This document shows positions 20,060 through 29,471 of a DNA stretch of 64,000 bases, one piece after another (positions within the stretch are counted from its first letter, which is position 1; the number at the start of each line of letters is the position of its first letter). Both the position numbers and the translations under genes were made by a program. The stretch is from Leptospira venezuelensis (GTDB lineage Bacteria; Spirochaetota; Leptospiria; Leptospirales; Leptospiraceae): NCBI RefSeq assembly GCF_002150035.1, contig NZ_NETS01000010.1, forward strand, positions 806,001 to 870,000, given 5' to 3'. Below the pieces are notes generated by a model, which saw nothing but the letters and a program-made list of their open reading frames with translations, searched no databases and was not told the DNA's origin.

Positions 20060-21253
20060 TTATGATTCTTTAACTTTCTTATGAGTTTTCCCTAAGAAAA
20101 ATAAACAAGCCAATGACATTACTCCGGATATAGACATTACGGTGATCATCGGGTAAGCGGTTCCGTCATGAAGAAGGCTAACTGCCGCAGTAGAAAATGC
20201 TCCGAACACCATCTGTAATGCACCTAATAATGCAGATGCGCTTCCCGCATTCTTAGAAAAAGGAGCCATGGCAAGTGCGGAAGCATTTGGAACTATGAGC
20301 CCAAAGGCACTCACTAAGAAGAAGATCAAAATAAGCATAGGAATAAATCCCAAACCTATAATTTCGAAGATAACAAGCAAGGAACAGAGTAATAAGTAGG
20401 AATATCCAACATACCTCACAATTGTTGCTGCTTCCATTTTTTTGAGAAGAATACGATTGATCTGACTAGAAAGGATCAAACCAAAAGCATTAAACCCGAA
20501 AAGATAACTATATTCTGTTTGCGATAGTCCGTTCAAAGCCATGAATACAAATGGAGATCCTGCAATATATGCAAACATCACGGATGCAGAAAATCCGGAA
20601 CTAAGCACATATGTTTTGAAAATCGGATTCGAAAATACTTCGATATATTCTTTGATTACTGGAACAATCTTAAGAGAGATGGAAGAATCTGCTCCCTTAG
20701 TATCTTGGAATACCAGTAGTGATCCAAAAAGCATTAAGGTCGAAATAACAGTCAAAGTGAAAAAGATCCATTTCCAGCTCGCAAATTGTAGTAGAAGTCC
20801 CCCTACGGTAGGAGCAAGTATGGGCGCGATTCCCATGACCAAGATAATCTGAGAAAAAACTTTGGCTCCTTCATGCGGAGAAAACACGTCTCTCACAACA
20901 GCTCGCGGGATAACCATTCCTGCACAAGCTCCTAAAGATTGTAAAAATCGAAAAAATATTAATGAACTAACTGAATTAGAAAATCCACACGCTAAAGAAC
21001 TTGTAATATATAATACAAGACCGACAAGCAAAGGAATTTTGCGGCCGAAACGATCTATGATCGGTCCATAAAATAATTGTCCGAAAGAAATTCCAAAGAA
21101 AAAGCTAGTTAACGTTAGTTGCACATCTGAGATAGGAGTCCCAAGATCTTTTGCGATCTCATTCATACCTGGAAGGTACATATCGATTGAGAAAGGTGCA
21201 ATTGCAGTCAATGCCCCAAGTATTAGGATTAAAGTGCCGTTAGATTTACTCAC
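20060..21253 (-). CDS. Bcr/CflA family MFS drug exporter
   Basis: Twelve-helix proton antiporter of the major facilitator superfamily. The Bcr/CflA signature is visible from the N-terminus (LGALTAIAPFSIDMYLPG), followed by GQLFYGPIIDRFGRKIPL (motif A) and LGACAGMVIPRAVVRDVF. The length of 397 residues is standard. Such proteins export bicyclomycin, chloramphenicol or sulfonamides; the real substrate is unknown. It lies 31 nt downstream of the acyl-CoA ligase gene on the same strand, so co-transcription is possible. Confidence 0.88.
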   Translation of the reverse strand: MSKSNGTLILILGALTAIAPFSIDMYLPGMNEIAKDLGTPISDVQLTLTSFFFGISFGQLFYGPIIDRFGRKIPLLVGLVLYITSSLACGFSNSVSSLIFFRFLQSLGACAGMVIPRAVVRDVFSPHEGAKVFSQIILVMGIAPILAPTVGGLLLQFASWKWIFFTLTVISTLMLFGSLLVFQDTKGADSSISLKIVPVIKEYIEVFSNPIFKTYVLSSGFSASVMFAYIAGSPFVFMALNGLSQTEYSYLFGFNAFGLILSSQINRILLKKMEAATIVRYVGYSYLLLCSLLVIFEIIGLGFIPMLILIFFLVSAFGLIVPNASALAMAPFSKNAGSASALLGALQMVFGAFSTAAVSLLHDGTAYPMITVMSISGVMSLACLFFLGKTHKKVKES

Positions 21254-21284
21254 TCTCCTAGAATTGGATGCGAATACTAGAGGT

Positions 21285-22898
21285 CTATTCTTCTAATTCT
21301 TTTCTTAGAATTTTCTTATCGAACTTACCAACGCTAGTTTTCGGAATTGTAGAAACCGACCGAATATCATCTAGCTTAGGCAATTGCCAGTGAGCAAAAT
21401 GATCTTTCAATCGATCATGGATCTTTTTAGGATCCATTTCTTTACCTTCAACTGGTACTACAAAAATGACAGGAGCCTCGTCTCTTACAGGATCTTTTCT
21501 TCCTACAACTGCAGCTTCTAATACATCCGGATCTGCCATAACTAGATTTTCCATGTCAACAGAAGAGATCCATTCTCCTCTTGTTTTGATAAGATCCTTT
21601 TTACGATCTGTGATCTGCATGTAACCAAATTCATCCAGTACTACAACGTCTCCCGTGCGAAACCAACCATCCGAAGTAAAAGATTCAGAGGATTCTCCAC
21701 TTTTATAGGAAGCAGCGATCCAAGGTCCTCTCACTAAAAGTTCTCCAGGAGTTTTTCCATCCTTAGGAACATCTTTACCATTATCATCGATTGCTCTTAT
21801 TTCTACACCAGGAACAGGTAGACCTTGTTTTGCTCTATAAGAATATCTTTTAGCATCATCCCAGTTTTTCATAATACCACGAAGATGGGATACAGTACCA
21901 ACTGGAGAAGTTTCAGTCATTCCCCAGGCATGAAGAATGGAGATACCGAAATCTTTTTCGAAACCTTCTATCAAGCCCCGAGGCGCTGCAGAACCACCTA
22001 CTACCATAGTATGAAGTTTTAGATTATATTTAGTTTTCTTTAAGTGTTGGTATAGAACATTCCAAACTGTAGGAACTCCTGCTGTTAGAGTTACTTCTTC
22101 TGATTCCAATAGTTCTGCAAGAGAAGCACCTAATAGGTGTTTTCCTGGAAATACTAATTTACATCCGGTCATTACGGATGCGAAAGGAATTCCCCAAGAA
22201 TTAACATGGAACATTGGAACTACAGGAAGAACAGTTTCTGCCTCCCTTATGCATAAAGCATCTCCCATGCAGATGGACATTGAATGTAAATATGTAGATC
22301 TATGAGAATATACTACTCCTTTAGGATTCCCAGTTGTACCAGAAGTATAGCAGATCCCTGCCGCCTCGAACTCATCTATTGGTTCAAAATTTTCTACTTC
22401 ATCACCGGTTTTCAAAAAGTCTTCGTATGAAATCGCATTTGGAAGATTTGGGAATGGAACATTCTCTTTATCGTCTATGATGATAAACTTTTGAACACCA
22501 TGGATTTGGCCTAGATTCTTTTCGATGGCAGAAGCCAAAGATTTATCTACAAATATAAACTTGTCTTTTGCTTCGTTAATAATATATATAAGTTGTTCAG
22601 GAAACAATCGAATATTGATCGTATGGAGAACTGCGCGAATGCTCGGGATTGCAAAATATAATTCCAAGTGAACAGAATGATTTAAACAAAAAGTGGCAAT
22701 TGCTTCTCCTGGCTTTACACCTGCTTTTCTTAAAGCACTCATTAAACGGATCGTTCTTTTATAAAATTCTCCATAAGTCAGTCTTTGGATGGAATTGTCA
22801 TGCCATTTGGTTACGATTTCCTTATGAGGGTGAACATCTTTAGCTCTTTTTAGAATGGAAGGTAAAACTAATGGATAATCCATCATCGTAGAACGCAT
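21285..22898 (-). CDS. medium/long-chain fatty acid-CoA ligase
   Basis: Acyl-adenylate-forming enzyme that activates fatty acids to acyl-CoA. The AMP-binding P-loop CYTSGTTGNPKGVVYSH, the LHAWGMTETSPVG motif, the FRTGDVVVLDEFGYMQI core and the hinge DRKKDLIKTRGEWIS with C-terminal catalytic Lys (KTSVGKFDKK) are complete. The 537-residue length and the sequence resemble AlkK-like ligases. Leptospires use long-chain fatty acids as main carbon source, which fits. Confidence 0.88.
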   Translation of the reverse strand: MRSTMMDYPLVLPSILKRAKDVHPHKEIVTKWHDNSIQRLTYGEFYKRTIRLMSALRKAGVKPGEAIATFCLNHSVHLELYFAIPSIRAVLHTINIRLFPEQLIYIINEAKDKFIFVDKSLASAIEKNLGQIHGVQKFIIIDDKENVPFPNLPNAISYEDFLKTGDEVENFEPIDEFEAAGICYTSGTTGNPKGVVYSHRSTYLHSMSICMGDALCIREAETVLPVVPMFHVNSWGIPFASVMTGCKLVFPGKHLLGASLAELLESEEVTLTAGVPTVWNVLYQHLKKTKYNLKLHTMVVGGSAAPRGLIEGFEKDFGISILHAWGMTETSPVGTVSHLRGIMKNWDDAKRYSYRAKQGLPVPGVEIRAIDDNGKDVPKDGKTPGELLVRGPWIAASYKSGESSESFTSDGWFRTGDVVVLDEFGYMQITDRKKDLIKTRGEWISSVDMENLVMADPDVLEAAVVGRKDPVRDEAPVIFVVPVEGKEMDPKKIHDRLKDHFAHWQLPKLDDIRSVSTIPKTSVGKFDKKILRKELEE

Positions 22899-23010
22899 AA
22901 ACTTCTCCGCTTAAAATCTAGGGCCAAGATTATTGCATTGAATGGGCTCAGGTCAAGAAGAATAGAAAGAATTCAAAATTGTTTTATATCTAAACAGAGT
23001 TAGTCGATTG

Positions 23011-23727
23011 CTATCTGCAGTAACCTGCCATTGTAAAACCCAGTTCATACGCTGTGAAAATTTGGATATTGGCGGCCCAAGCAAGTTTAGAATCTGCATC
23101 TTTTAAATCGTTGGTTGCAATAGTGATTGGATCTAATATTTTCTGTGTGAATTCACAGGGAGAAACAGGAAGACCTTGATCCCCTTTCATATATTTTCCG
23201 AGAGAGAAGAATAGAAAGTTCCTCACAAGTTGTGACTTTCCTCGCGCAGAGTTTGCAAATTTCAGATAAGAATCCAAATTAGTTTCAAGCTCTTGTCTTG
23301 CTTTTAAATCCAAAGGGTTCTTTTTTAATTTTCCAGAAGTTGCCTGAAACTTTTTTTCCAAGTCCAAACGTAGTCTTTCAGCACAAAAGAATTCTGTTCC
23401 TTCTTTTGCATTTAATGTCTCATACTTGATCCTATAATACTCAGGATTTCCATCTTTGTTGAGATGGAAATGTTTTCCTTCTCCCATTTCCGGGACATAC
23501 ACGATTTGGCCTGTTAAGTAAGTTTCCCTAATATTATGCTCGGATATTTTGTATAGAGTATCCAACAGAATTTGCTCATTTTCATTCGGTGCAGATTTTT
23601 CAGAGGCAAGAAACTGCATACAGGATTTGTTTATGTCCGGATGATTAAAATAGACTTGTTGCATTCTTTGAGCGGAACCAACGCAAGAAAGAAATAGGAT
23701 AAAACAAAGACTTATAACCGTTTTCAT
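23011..23727 (-). CDS. putative lipoprotein of unknown function
   Basis: No family recognised. The first 20 residues form a signal peptide with a possible spirochaetal lipobox (FLSC, Cys at about residue 15). The rest (238 residues in all) is a hydrophilic helical domain with several Cys (KSCMQF, EFFCAERL, SPCEF, GYCR) that might pair in disulfides. It starts about 120 nt from the divergent CsoR-type repressor gene, and lies outside the operator-bearing unit. Confidence 0.6.
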   Translation of the reverse strand: MKTVISLCFILFLSCVGSAQRMQQVYFNHPDINKSCMQFLASEKSAPNENEQILLDTLYKISEHNIRETYLTGQIVYVPEMGEGKHFHLNKDGNPEYYRIKYETLNAKEGTEFFCAERLRLDLEKKFQATSGKLKKNPLDLKARQELETNLDSYLKFANSARGKSQLVRNFLFFSLGKYMKGDQGLPVSPCEFTQKILDPITIATNDLKDADSKLAWAANIQIFTAYELGFTMAGYCR

Positions 23728-23814
23728 ATGGATAGAGGATCTAGGATTGGATTACACGATCTATTCTTTTTTATATTCAATGCGTGTAGACGTCTGCGGG
23801 TTCAGTTAAAAATC

Positions 23815-23848
23815 TTGACATCCTCACATACCATACAGGGTATACCTT
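23815..23848 (+). promoter_or_regulatory. promoter and operator of the CsoR/CstR-type repressor gene
   Basis: A consensus -35 (TTGACA, 23815-23820) is followed by ATACC-N6-GGTAT at 23828-23843, ending 5 nt before the ATG. The same inverted repeat occurs twice before the next gene. Autoregulation by the product is the simplest reading. A clear -10 was not identified, and the ribosome-binding site is weak. Confidence 0.65.
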
Positions 23849-24115
23849 ATGGAACTTGATGAAATAAGAAAACAGCTAACTCATAGACTGCATAGAATTA
23901 AAGGCCAATTGGATGCGCTCGAAAAGAGCCTATATGATAAGGACGAAGATTGTGAAAAAACCTTAATTTTACTCAAGGCTTCTAGCCAGGCTCTAAAAAA
24001 ATTTGGAGAAGCCTATGTTCAAGAGTATATGGATCGATGTTTTTCTGAAAAGAAATCATCTGCATCTATCCAAAGGAATTTGAAAAAGGCAATCAAAGCC
24101 GCATTCTCTCTGTAA
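23849..24115 (+). CDS. CsoR/CstR-family transcriptional repressor
   Basis: All-helical repressor of the DUF156 (CsoR/RcnR/FrmR/CstR) family, 88 residues: HRLHRIKGQLDALEKSL, DEDCEKTLILLKASSQAL and YMDRCF. In copper CsoR the ligands are Cys, His and Cys (C-x..H-x3-C). Here both Cys remain (DEDCE, DRC), but the His position is Tyr (Y-MDR-C). The persulfide sensor CstR likewise keeps the two Cys and lacks His. I therefore infer a thiol/persulfide-type sensor rather than a copper sensor. Operators of the same pattern flank it and the next gene. Confidence 0.82.
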   Translation: MELDEIRKQLTHRLHRIKGQLDALEKSLYDKDEDCEKTLILLKASSQALKKFGEAYVQEYMDRCFSEKKSSASIQRNLKKAIKAAFSL

Positions 24116-24199
24116 TTCCCCCTTCCTAAGCAATTTTCCTGCATTTTGCGTTCGAAACTCATTTCGGACGCTCAAATTTATTTCACTAGTGAATTTTTG

Positions 24200-24259
24200 T
24201 TGACGAATTATATACCCCCATGGGTATGTTGATATTGTATACCTAGGGGGGTATATAAT
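24200..24259 (+). promoter_or_regulatory. double operator and promoter of the DUF2892-TolC-RND operon
   Basis: Two more ATACC-N6-GGTAT sites lie at 24212-24227 and 24239-24254, with half-sites 27 nt apart, about 2.5 helical turns. A -35-like TTGACG (24200-24205) precedes them, and TATGTT (24225-24230) could be the -10, so the first site overlaps the promoter core. The second site contains the AGGGGGG run that serves as the ribosome-binding site for the ATG at 24260. Repressor binding would block RNA polymerase at both levels. Confidence 0.7.
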
Positions 24260-24490
24260 ATGGAGAATACAAACACTCAGAACTGGTATCTGGAAAGAGT
24301 CTTATTCCTGATCGCGGGATCGGTCTCTTTGATTGGTTTACTCGTTGCGAATTTTCTCAGTCCATGGGGACTTCTTCTGAATCTTTTAGTTGGGGTTAAT
24401 ATGATCCTCTTCTCGGTGACAGGATTTTGCCCAATGGGTTTTGTTCTCACTCGATTGGGCGTCCCTAATAAATGCGGATCTGATAGGTAA
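24260..24490 (+). CDS. DUF2892 (YgaP-type) inner-membrane protein
   Basis: A 76-residue protein with two transmembrane helices (residues about 12-30 and 33-52) and the C-terminal signature VTGFCPMGFVLTRLGV of the DUF2892 family. That family includes the membrane part of the rhodanese-type sulfurtransferase YgaP and is often found with persulfide-responsive regulators. There is no rhodanese domain in this copy. It is first in the operon with TolC (5 nt downstream) and an RND permease, and is controlled by the double operator. Confidence 0.78.
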   Translation: MENTNTQNWYLERVLFLIAGSVSLIGLLVANFLSPWGLLLNLLVGVNMILFSVTGFCPMGFVLTRLGVPNKCGSDR

Positions 24491-24495
24491 TTCCA

Positions 24496-25923
24496 ATGAA
24501 ATATAGATCCGTTCTATCGCTTATACTCGGTGTGGTATTATTTTCAATACCTCTTCCTGGCAAGGCTTCCGATTCAAACATGGATTTTTTCTCCGTGTGG
24601 GAAAAGGTAGCCGGGAATTCTCCTTCTTTGCAAACGAAAAGTTTGGAAATAGAAGCCGCGAAATCCGCAAGCGCTAGAGCGGGTTTGCATTGGTTTCCTA
24701 AATTGTATACTGACGTTCGCACTTACCAAACGAACGACCCTATCCTAAATTTTACTGGAAAACTAGGGCAAAGATCTGCTACACAATCAGATTTTTCAAC
24801 GGCAAGCAATCGATCTAATCTTTCCAATTTTTTGGATTCAAACAACCAACTTTATCAAAACATAAATCCAAATTCTGCAAATATTTTCGCTAAGGATACC
24901 TTAAATCATCCAGGTAGCAATGTATATTCGCGAGGTACTCTGGGGCTTGAATTTCCAATATATGAAGGAGGATCGGGAAAGGCATTTAAGGAAATTAAGG
25001 ATAAAGAGCTTCAATCTTATATTCTTGAGTCAGAATACTTTAAGAAAACGTTATATATTCAGACTGCAGTTGCATTCCATTCTTCTTTAGTGTTTTCAGG
25101 CGGAGTTAGAGAAAGGGAAAAAATACTCCGTCAATTGGATTTCTTCATAAACTCATATAGATTGGATACCGTTGGAAATCCGATTGGCCATTCTGGTTCT
25201 CTCGCGTTAAGATCCACGCAACTTAGGGTATCGTCAGAGATAAAAGAGAAGGAACTATACTTAAAAGAATCTTTGGAATCAATTAGGATATTGTCGGGAG
25301 GAGTAGTAGATAACTTGCAACCTTCTGAAATTTCTTCTTCTCGCTTTTATGAAGAAGTTTTGCCTCTTCCATCATCCGATTCAGAGAGACGAACTGCGAT
25401 TTCCAAAATTCTGGAATCTCATTCAAACATATCCAAACAAAAAGTAACAATGGAAAATTCTAAATTTTTACCTAAGGTAGGAGTTTATGCGGAAGCCTAT
25501 GGTTATAACGGAGATCGAAACTTTGCGAACTCTTATAATGCGGGAGTTTTCTTGCAAATGAATCTTCTGAATCCTACTGACATTGGTTCCAAAAAAGAAG
25601 CAATGATCCAAGCGGAAGCAGCTGAAACAAAAGCCAAAGAAGCAAGATTAAAAGAAAACTCTGAGTTCAAGATCCTTTTAGAAAGGGAGAGAGTATTATC
25701 TGAAAATAGAAAAGATTCTGAACAATCCTATCGGATACAATATGAACAACTTCTTCTATCTCAAACATTATTCAAAAGAGGAAATATTCCTGCTTCCAGT
25801 TTAGCAGAAAGTTTCTCAAGAACATCCGACGCTTTATATCGAAAAGAGATTATGGATTTGGAATATTTAAAAACGAGAGCACAGCTGATTCTTTATTCGG
25901 AGGAAAACGATGATGGAAAATAA
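24496..25923 (+). CDS. TolC-family outer-membrane efflux protein
   Basis: Outer-membrane channel subunit of a tripartite exporter. A signal peptide (about residues 4-24, ending GKAS) precedes two OEP helical-hairpin domains rich in Lys/Glu/Ala heptads (residues about 40-240 and 290-470). The length of 475 residues fits the family. The gene overlaps the RND permease gene by 14 nt. No periplasmic adaptor (HlyD/MFP) gene is present between it and the permease, which is unusual. Confidence 0.82.
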   Translation: MKYRSVLSLILGVVLFSIPLPGKASDSNMDFFSVWEKVAGNSPSLQTKSLEIEAAKSASARAGLHWFPKLYTDVRTYQTNDPILNFTGKLGQRSATQSDFSTASNRSNLSNFLDSNNQLYQNINPNSANIFAKDTLNHPGSNVYSRGTLGLEFPIYEGGSGKAFKEIKDKELQSYILESEYFKKTLYIQTAVAFHSSLVFSGGVREREKILRQLDFFINSYRLDTVGNPIGHSGSLALRSTQLRVSSEIKEKELYLKESLESIRILSGGVVDNLQPSEISSSRFYEEVLPLPSSDSERRTAISKILESHSNISKQKVTMENSKFLPKVGVYAEAYGYNGDRNFANSYNAGVFLQMNLLNPTDIGSKKEAMIQAEAAETKAKEARLKENSEFKILLERERVLSENRKDSEQSYRIQYEQLLLSQTLFKRGNIPASSLAESFSRTSDALYRKEIMDLEYLKTRAQLILYSEENDDGK

Positions 25924-28900
25924 TAAACAAGACCAAACCGAAGGTTTCGCGGGGATACTCGCAGGAAAATTTATTCGCTCTAAGTTGACTCCGATCTTTG
26001 CTGTCGTAAGTATTTTTGCCGGCATATTATCTGTATATTTGACTCCAAAGGAGGAAGAACCTCAGATCTCCGTTCCTATGGTGGATATCGCATTCTTCTC
26101 TCCTCAATATTCCGGAAAAGAAATGGAGAGAAAAGTAACGGAGGTCGTAGAAAGAGCAGTTTGGGGACTCGAGGGAGTCGAGTACGTTTATTCTGCTACT
26201 CAGGATCATAAATCCATGATCACTGTGCGATTTAAAGTTGGGGAACCTTTAGAACCTTCTTTAGTAAAGATACATCACAAAATTTTGGAAATAAAGAATC
26301 AACTTCCTCCAAATACTTCGGAACCCTCAGTTAATTCTTTTACTATTGACGATGTTCCATTTTTGGCGTTCACCTTTAGCTCCTCCGAAAAAGACGATTA
26401 TTCTCTTCGCAGTTTGGTCGCTCCGCTTGCAAGGGAACTATCTTCTACTCCAGATCTTTCCAAAGTGGAGTTGTTGGGGGGAAGGAAAAAGGCGGTACGT
26501 GTTATTGCAGATCCGAATCGAATGAAACAGTACGGAGTGGATTTTTTACAACTTTCCGAAAGTTTGAAGATGAATTCCTCGGATTTCCCTGCCGGAAAAA
26601 ATTGGGGCCCTAAAAAGGTATACGATATAGAGATCGGATCTTCTATCCGAAACACGAATGATCTCAAACAAATTCCTGTAAAGCAGAGCTGGGGAAGAGT
26701 CGTAAAGTTAGGCGATATAGCTCAGGTTTATGAAGGACCGGAGGAGAGAACGAGACAATCCTTATTCTTTATGAAGGAAAATCCGGATATCGGCGAGAAT
26801 GCGGTAACGATCGTCTTTTCGAAAAGAAAGGGAACGAATGTAGAGGCTCTTGCTGGTAATATTAGGGAAAGAGCTACCGAATTCGCTAAGGATCTTCCGA
26901 AAGGAATAAAATTAACGGTTGTTCGGGATTACGGTCTTACTGCCGGATTAAAATCCAAGGAATTGATAGAACACTTACTTATCGCTACGATATCGGTTTC
27001 GGTATTGATCGCTTTGTGGATGGGAATCCGTGCATCGCTTGTGGTCTTTGTGGCTATCCCCGTGACATTGGCGCTTACTTTATTTATTTATTATTTTCTA
27101 AATTACACGCTCAACAGAGTCACTTTGTTCGCTTTGATCTTTTCCATCGGTATTCTAGTAGATGATGCGATCGTTGTAGTTGAAAATATAGAAAGACATC
27201 TTTCCTTTGGTGGAAAAAGAGGAAAAGTCAGAGCGATCTTGGATGCGGTTTCGGAAGTAGGAAATCCTACTATCCTTGCTACATTTACCGTGATTGCAGC
27301 CATACTGCCGATGGCCTTCGTTCGCGGTCTTATGGGACCTTATATGAAACCGATCCCTGTCGGTGCAAGTCTTGCAATGATCCTCTCGCTATTGGTAGCC
27401 TTTTCCGTGATTCCTTGGGTGAGTTTAAAACTTCTTAAGGAACATACCGGATCCGAATCTGAAAGAAAAATTTCTAAGTTAGATGCAATATATTTAAGGA
27501 TCGCGGGATGGCTTTTGGAATCTAAGAAAAACTTGGCAAAAATGGTTTTATTGATCCTTGCTTTGTTCTCCATTGCGATTTCCCTTGTGGCATTCAAGAT
27601 CGTTAAAGTAAAAATGTTGCCGTTCGATGATAAGGATGAGTTTCAAATCGTATTAGATTATGATCCTAGAACTCCACTTTCTAAAACTGTGGAGTTAAGC
27701 TCGGATCTAGCTAAAAGGATCTTGGCTGAAGAAAACGTAGAAAAGATCCAGATCTTTGCTGGAGAGCCCGCGCCCTTCTCCTTCTCGGGAATGGTAAAAC
27801 ATACGTTCTTAAGAAGAGATGAATGGAAATCAGATCTTCATATCGTTTTGAAAGAGAAAGATTCCAGAAAGAAAAAAAGTCATGAGATCATTGAATCAAT
27901 CCGACCGATTTTGGACAAATTTAGTAAGGAAAACTCGGTACTAAGTAAAGTGTTGGAGATTCCTCCTGGGCCTCCCGTACTTTCTACTCTCGTTGTGGAA
28001 ATATACGGTCCGAATGAAGCGGAAAGGATTCGTGTGGCAAAAGAGATCAAATCGATTGCGGAAAAGCAAGAAGGTATAGTGGACTTGGATTCCAGTCTTT
28101 CGGAAACAAGACCTAAGATAAAATATCCGTTCGAATTCAGTAAAGGTGGCATCGTTGGAATTCCATCCTATGTTCTTGCAAGCAATGCAGGTTTCTATTT
28201 CGGAGAAACTTCGGTATTCTATCTATCTGAGTCGGAACATCCAGAGGATATATCCGTAGATCTTTCCGTTCCGAATGATTTCCGTTCGTCTTCGACGCCG
28301 TTTTCGGATTGGGATCTTTCTTCTCAATATGGTGGTTCCATTTCTCCTAAGTTACTGATCGGAAAAGAAGAAACCGTATCTTCTAAGATTCTTCATCGAA
28401 AAAATCTAAAACCGCTCGAGTACGTAACCGCTGAATTCTCCGGTAAGGAAGAGGCTCCCGTCTATGGGATCTTATCCCTCACTCCTAAAATACATTATCC
28501 GATATTCACTTCCGAAGTTCCATGGAATACAAAACATCCTGTAATAAAATGGGATGGTGAATGGTACATAACGTATGAAGTCTTCCGAGATCTTGGGGGT
28601 GCGTTTGCTGTGGTAATGGTTCTGATCTACATTCTTGTTCTAGGATGGTTCCAGGATTACAAACTTCCGATCATCATTATGGCTCCAATACCTATCTCTT
28701 TGATCGGAATTATACCCGGACATTGGATTTCTGGGGCTTACTTCACTGCAACATCCATGATAGGATTTATTGCAGGAGCAGGGATCATCGTTCGGAATTC
28801 CATCATTCTTGTGGATTTTATACATGCTGAATTGGCAGCAGGCAAACCTTTGAAAAAAGCAGTCCTAGATGCCGGTGTAGTAAGATTCCGTCCTATGTTC

Positions 28901-29062
28901 TTAACAGCTGCGGCAGTAATCGTCGGAGCATCGGTGATGTTATTCGATCCGATCTTTCAAGGTCTTGCAGTATCTTTAATTTTCGGGGAAATTGCTGCAA
29001 CTGTGCTGAGTAGGTTTGTGGTGCCAGCTTTCTATTTCTGGTTTTCGGGTAGAAGAGGATGA
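25910..29062 (+). CDS. RND-superfamily efflux permease
   Basis: Large inner-membrane proton antiporter (1050 residues), with twelve predicted helices and two big periplasmic loops. Helix 4 carries SIGILVDDAIVVVENIERH with the Asp-Asp proton relay. Helix 10 reads GAGIIVRNSIILVDFIH, so Arg stands where AcrB has Lys940. The start has two adjacent ATG codons, either usable, behind GGAGGAAAA. The Arg variant seems typical of a non-AcrB subgroup. The substrate is unknown; its promoter context suggests sulfur-stress or toxic thiol/metal export. The stop is immediately followed by a copy of the tRNA-Leu 3' end. Confidence 0.85.
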   Translation: MMENNKQDQTEGFAGILAGKFIRSKLTPIFAVVSIFAGILSVYLTPKEEEPQISVPMVDIAFFSPQYSGKEMERKVTEVVERAVWGLEGVEYVYSATQDHKSMITVRFKVGEPLEPSLVKIHHKILEIKNQLPPNTSEPSVNSFTIDDVPFLAFTFSSSEKDDYSLRSLVAPLARELSSTPDLSKVELLGGRKKAVRVIADPNRMKQYGVDFLQLSESLKMNSSDFPAGKNWGPKKVYDIEIGSSIRNTNDLKQIPVKQSWGRVVKLGDIAQVYEGPEERTRQSLFFMKENPDIGENAVTIVFSKRKGTNVEALAGNIRERATEFAKDLPKGIKLTVVRDYGLTAGLKSKELIEHLLIATISVSVLIALWMGIRASLVVFVAIPVTLALTLFIYYFLNYTLNRVTLFALIFSIGILVDDAIVVVENIERHLSFGGKRGKVRAILDAVSEVGNPTILATFTVIAAILPMAFVRGLMGPYMKPIPVGASLAMILSLLVAFSVIPWVSLKLLKEHTGSESERKISKLDAIYLRIAGWLLESKKNLAKMVLLILALFSIAISLVAFKIVKVKMLPFDDKDEFQIVLDYDPRTPLSKTVELSSDLAKRILAEENVEKIQIFAGEPAPFSFSGMVKHTFLRRDEWKSDLHIVLKEKDSRKKKSHEIIESIRPILDKFSKENSVLSKVLEIPPGPPVLSTLVVEIYGPNEAERIRVAKEIKSIAEKQEGIVDLDSSLSETRPKIKYPFEFSKGGIVGIPSYVLASNAGFYFGETSVFYLSESEHPEDISVDLSVPNDFRSSSTPFSDWDLSSQYGGSISPKLLIGKEETVSSKILHRKNLKPLEYVTAEFSGKEEAPVYGILSLTPKIHYPIFTSEVPWNTKHPVIKWDGEWYITYEVFRDLGGAFAVVMVLIYILVLGWFQDYKLPIIIMAPIPISLIGIIPGHWISGAYFTATSMIGFIAGAGIIVRNSIILVDFIHAELAAGKPLKKAVLDAGVVRFRPMFLTAAAVIVGASVMLFDPIFQGLAVSLIFGEIAATVLSRFVVPAFYFWFSGRRG

Positions 29063-29079
29063 TTTTGCCGAAGAAGGGA
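29063..29079 (+). repeat. 17-bp duplicate of the tRNA-Leu 3' end
   Basis: The 17 bases TTTTGCCGAAGAAGGGA directly after the RND stop codon are identical to 29272-29288, which holds the last 14 bases of the tRNA-Leu gene plus flanking T's. Same orientation, 209 bp apart. Such duplications are what site-specific integration or deletion at tRNA genes leaves behind. Confidence 0.75.
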
Positions 29080-29088
29080 AATGGTTTG

Positions 29089-29246
29089 CCTTAAGGACTC
29101 GCCGTTACGCAATCTCACATCCTGTTCGATTGAGCTCCACGGCGTCTTTCTCGCGCCTTCGTCCATCCATGGACTCAGATCGCGTTTGCTTACGTTCCCT
29201 ATGGGTCACTGCAAACGCTCTCGCTCGAAAGCTTCGAGTCCCTTAG
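29089..29246. mobile_element. MITE-like element of about 158 bp
   Basis: Imperfect terminal inverted repeats: CTTAAGGACTCG at 29090-29101, and CGAGTCCCTTAG at 29235-29246, whose complement is CTAAGGGACTCG. Inside lie an 8-bp inverted repeat (GCGTTTGC 29182-29189, GCAAACGC 29211-29218) and a short palindrome (CTCGAA-agc-TTCGAG) at the right end. It looks more GC-rich than its surroundings and has no credible gene. This architecture fits a non-autonomous mini-element or interspersed palindromic repeat. No target duplication directly abuts the ends. Confidence 0.5.
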
Positions 29247-29274
29247 ATTCTGTTATTAATTTCGGTATTATTTT

Positions 29275-29356
<82 letters not shown>

Positions 29357-29471
29357 TAGTGGTTGGAGGGATTGTTTCCCTACGGATAATTTTGCCTTTG
29401 AGGACTTTCCGTCAGCTTATTTTTGGAATTCATTGACACGATAATTAAGAGGAAAGTAGGGTCAGGATAGA

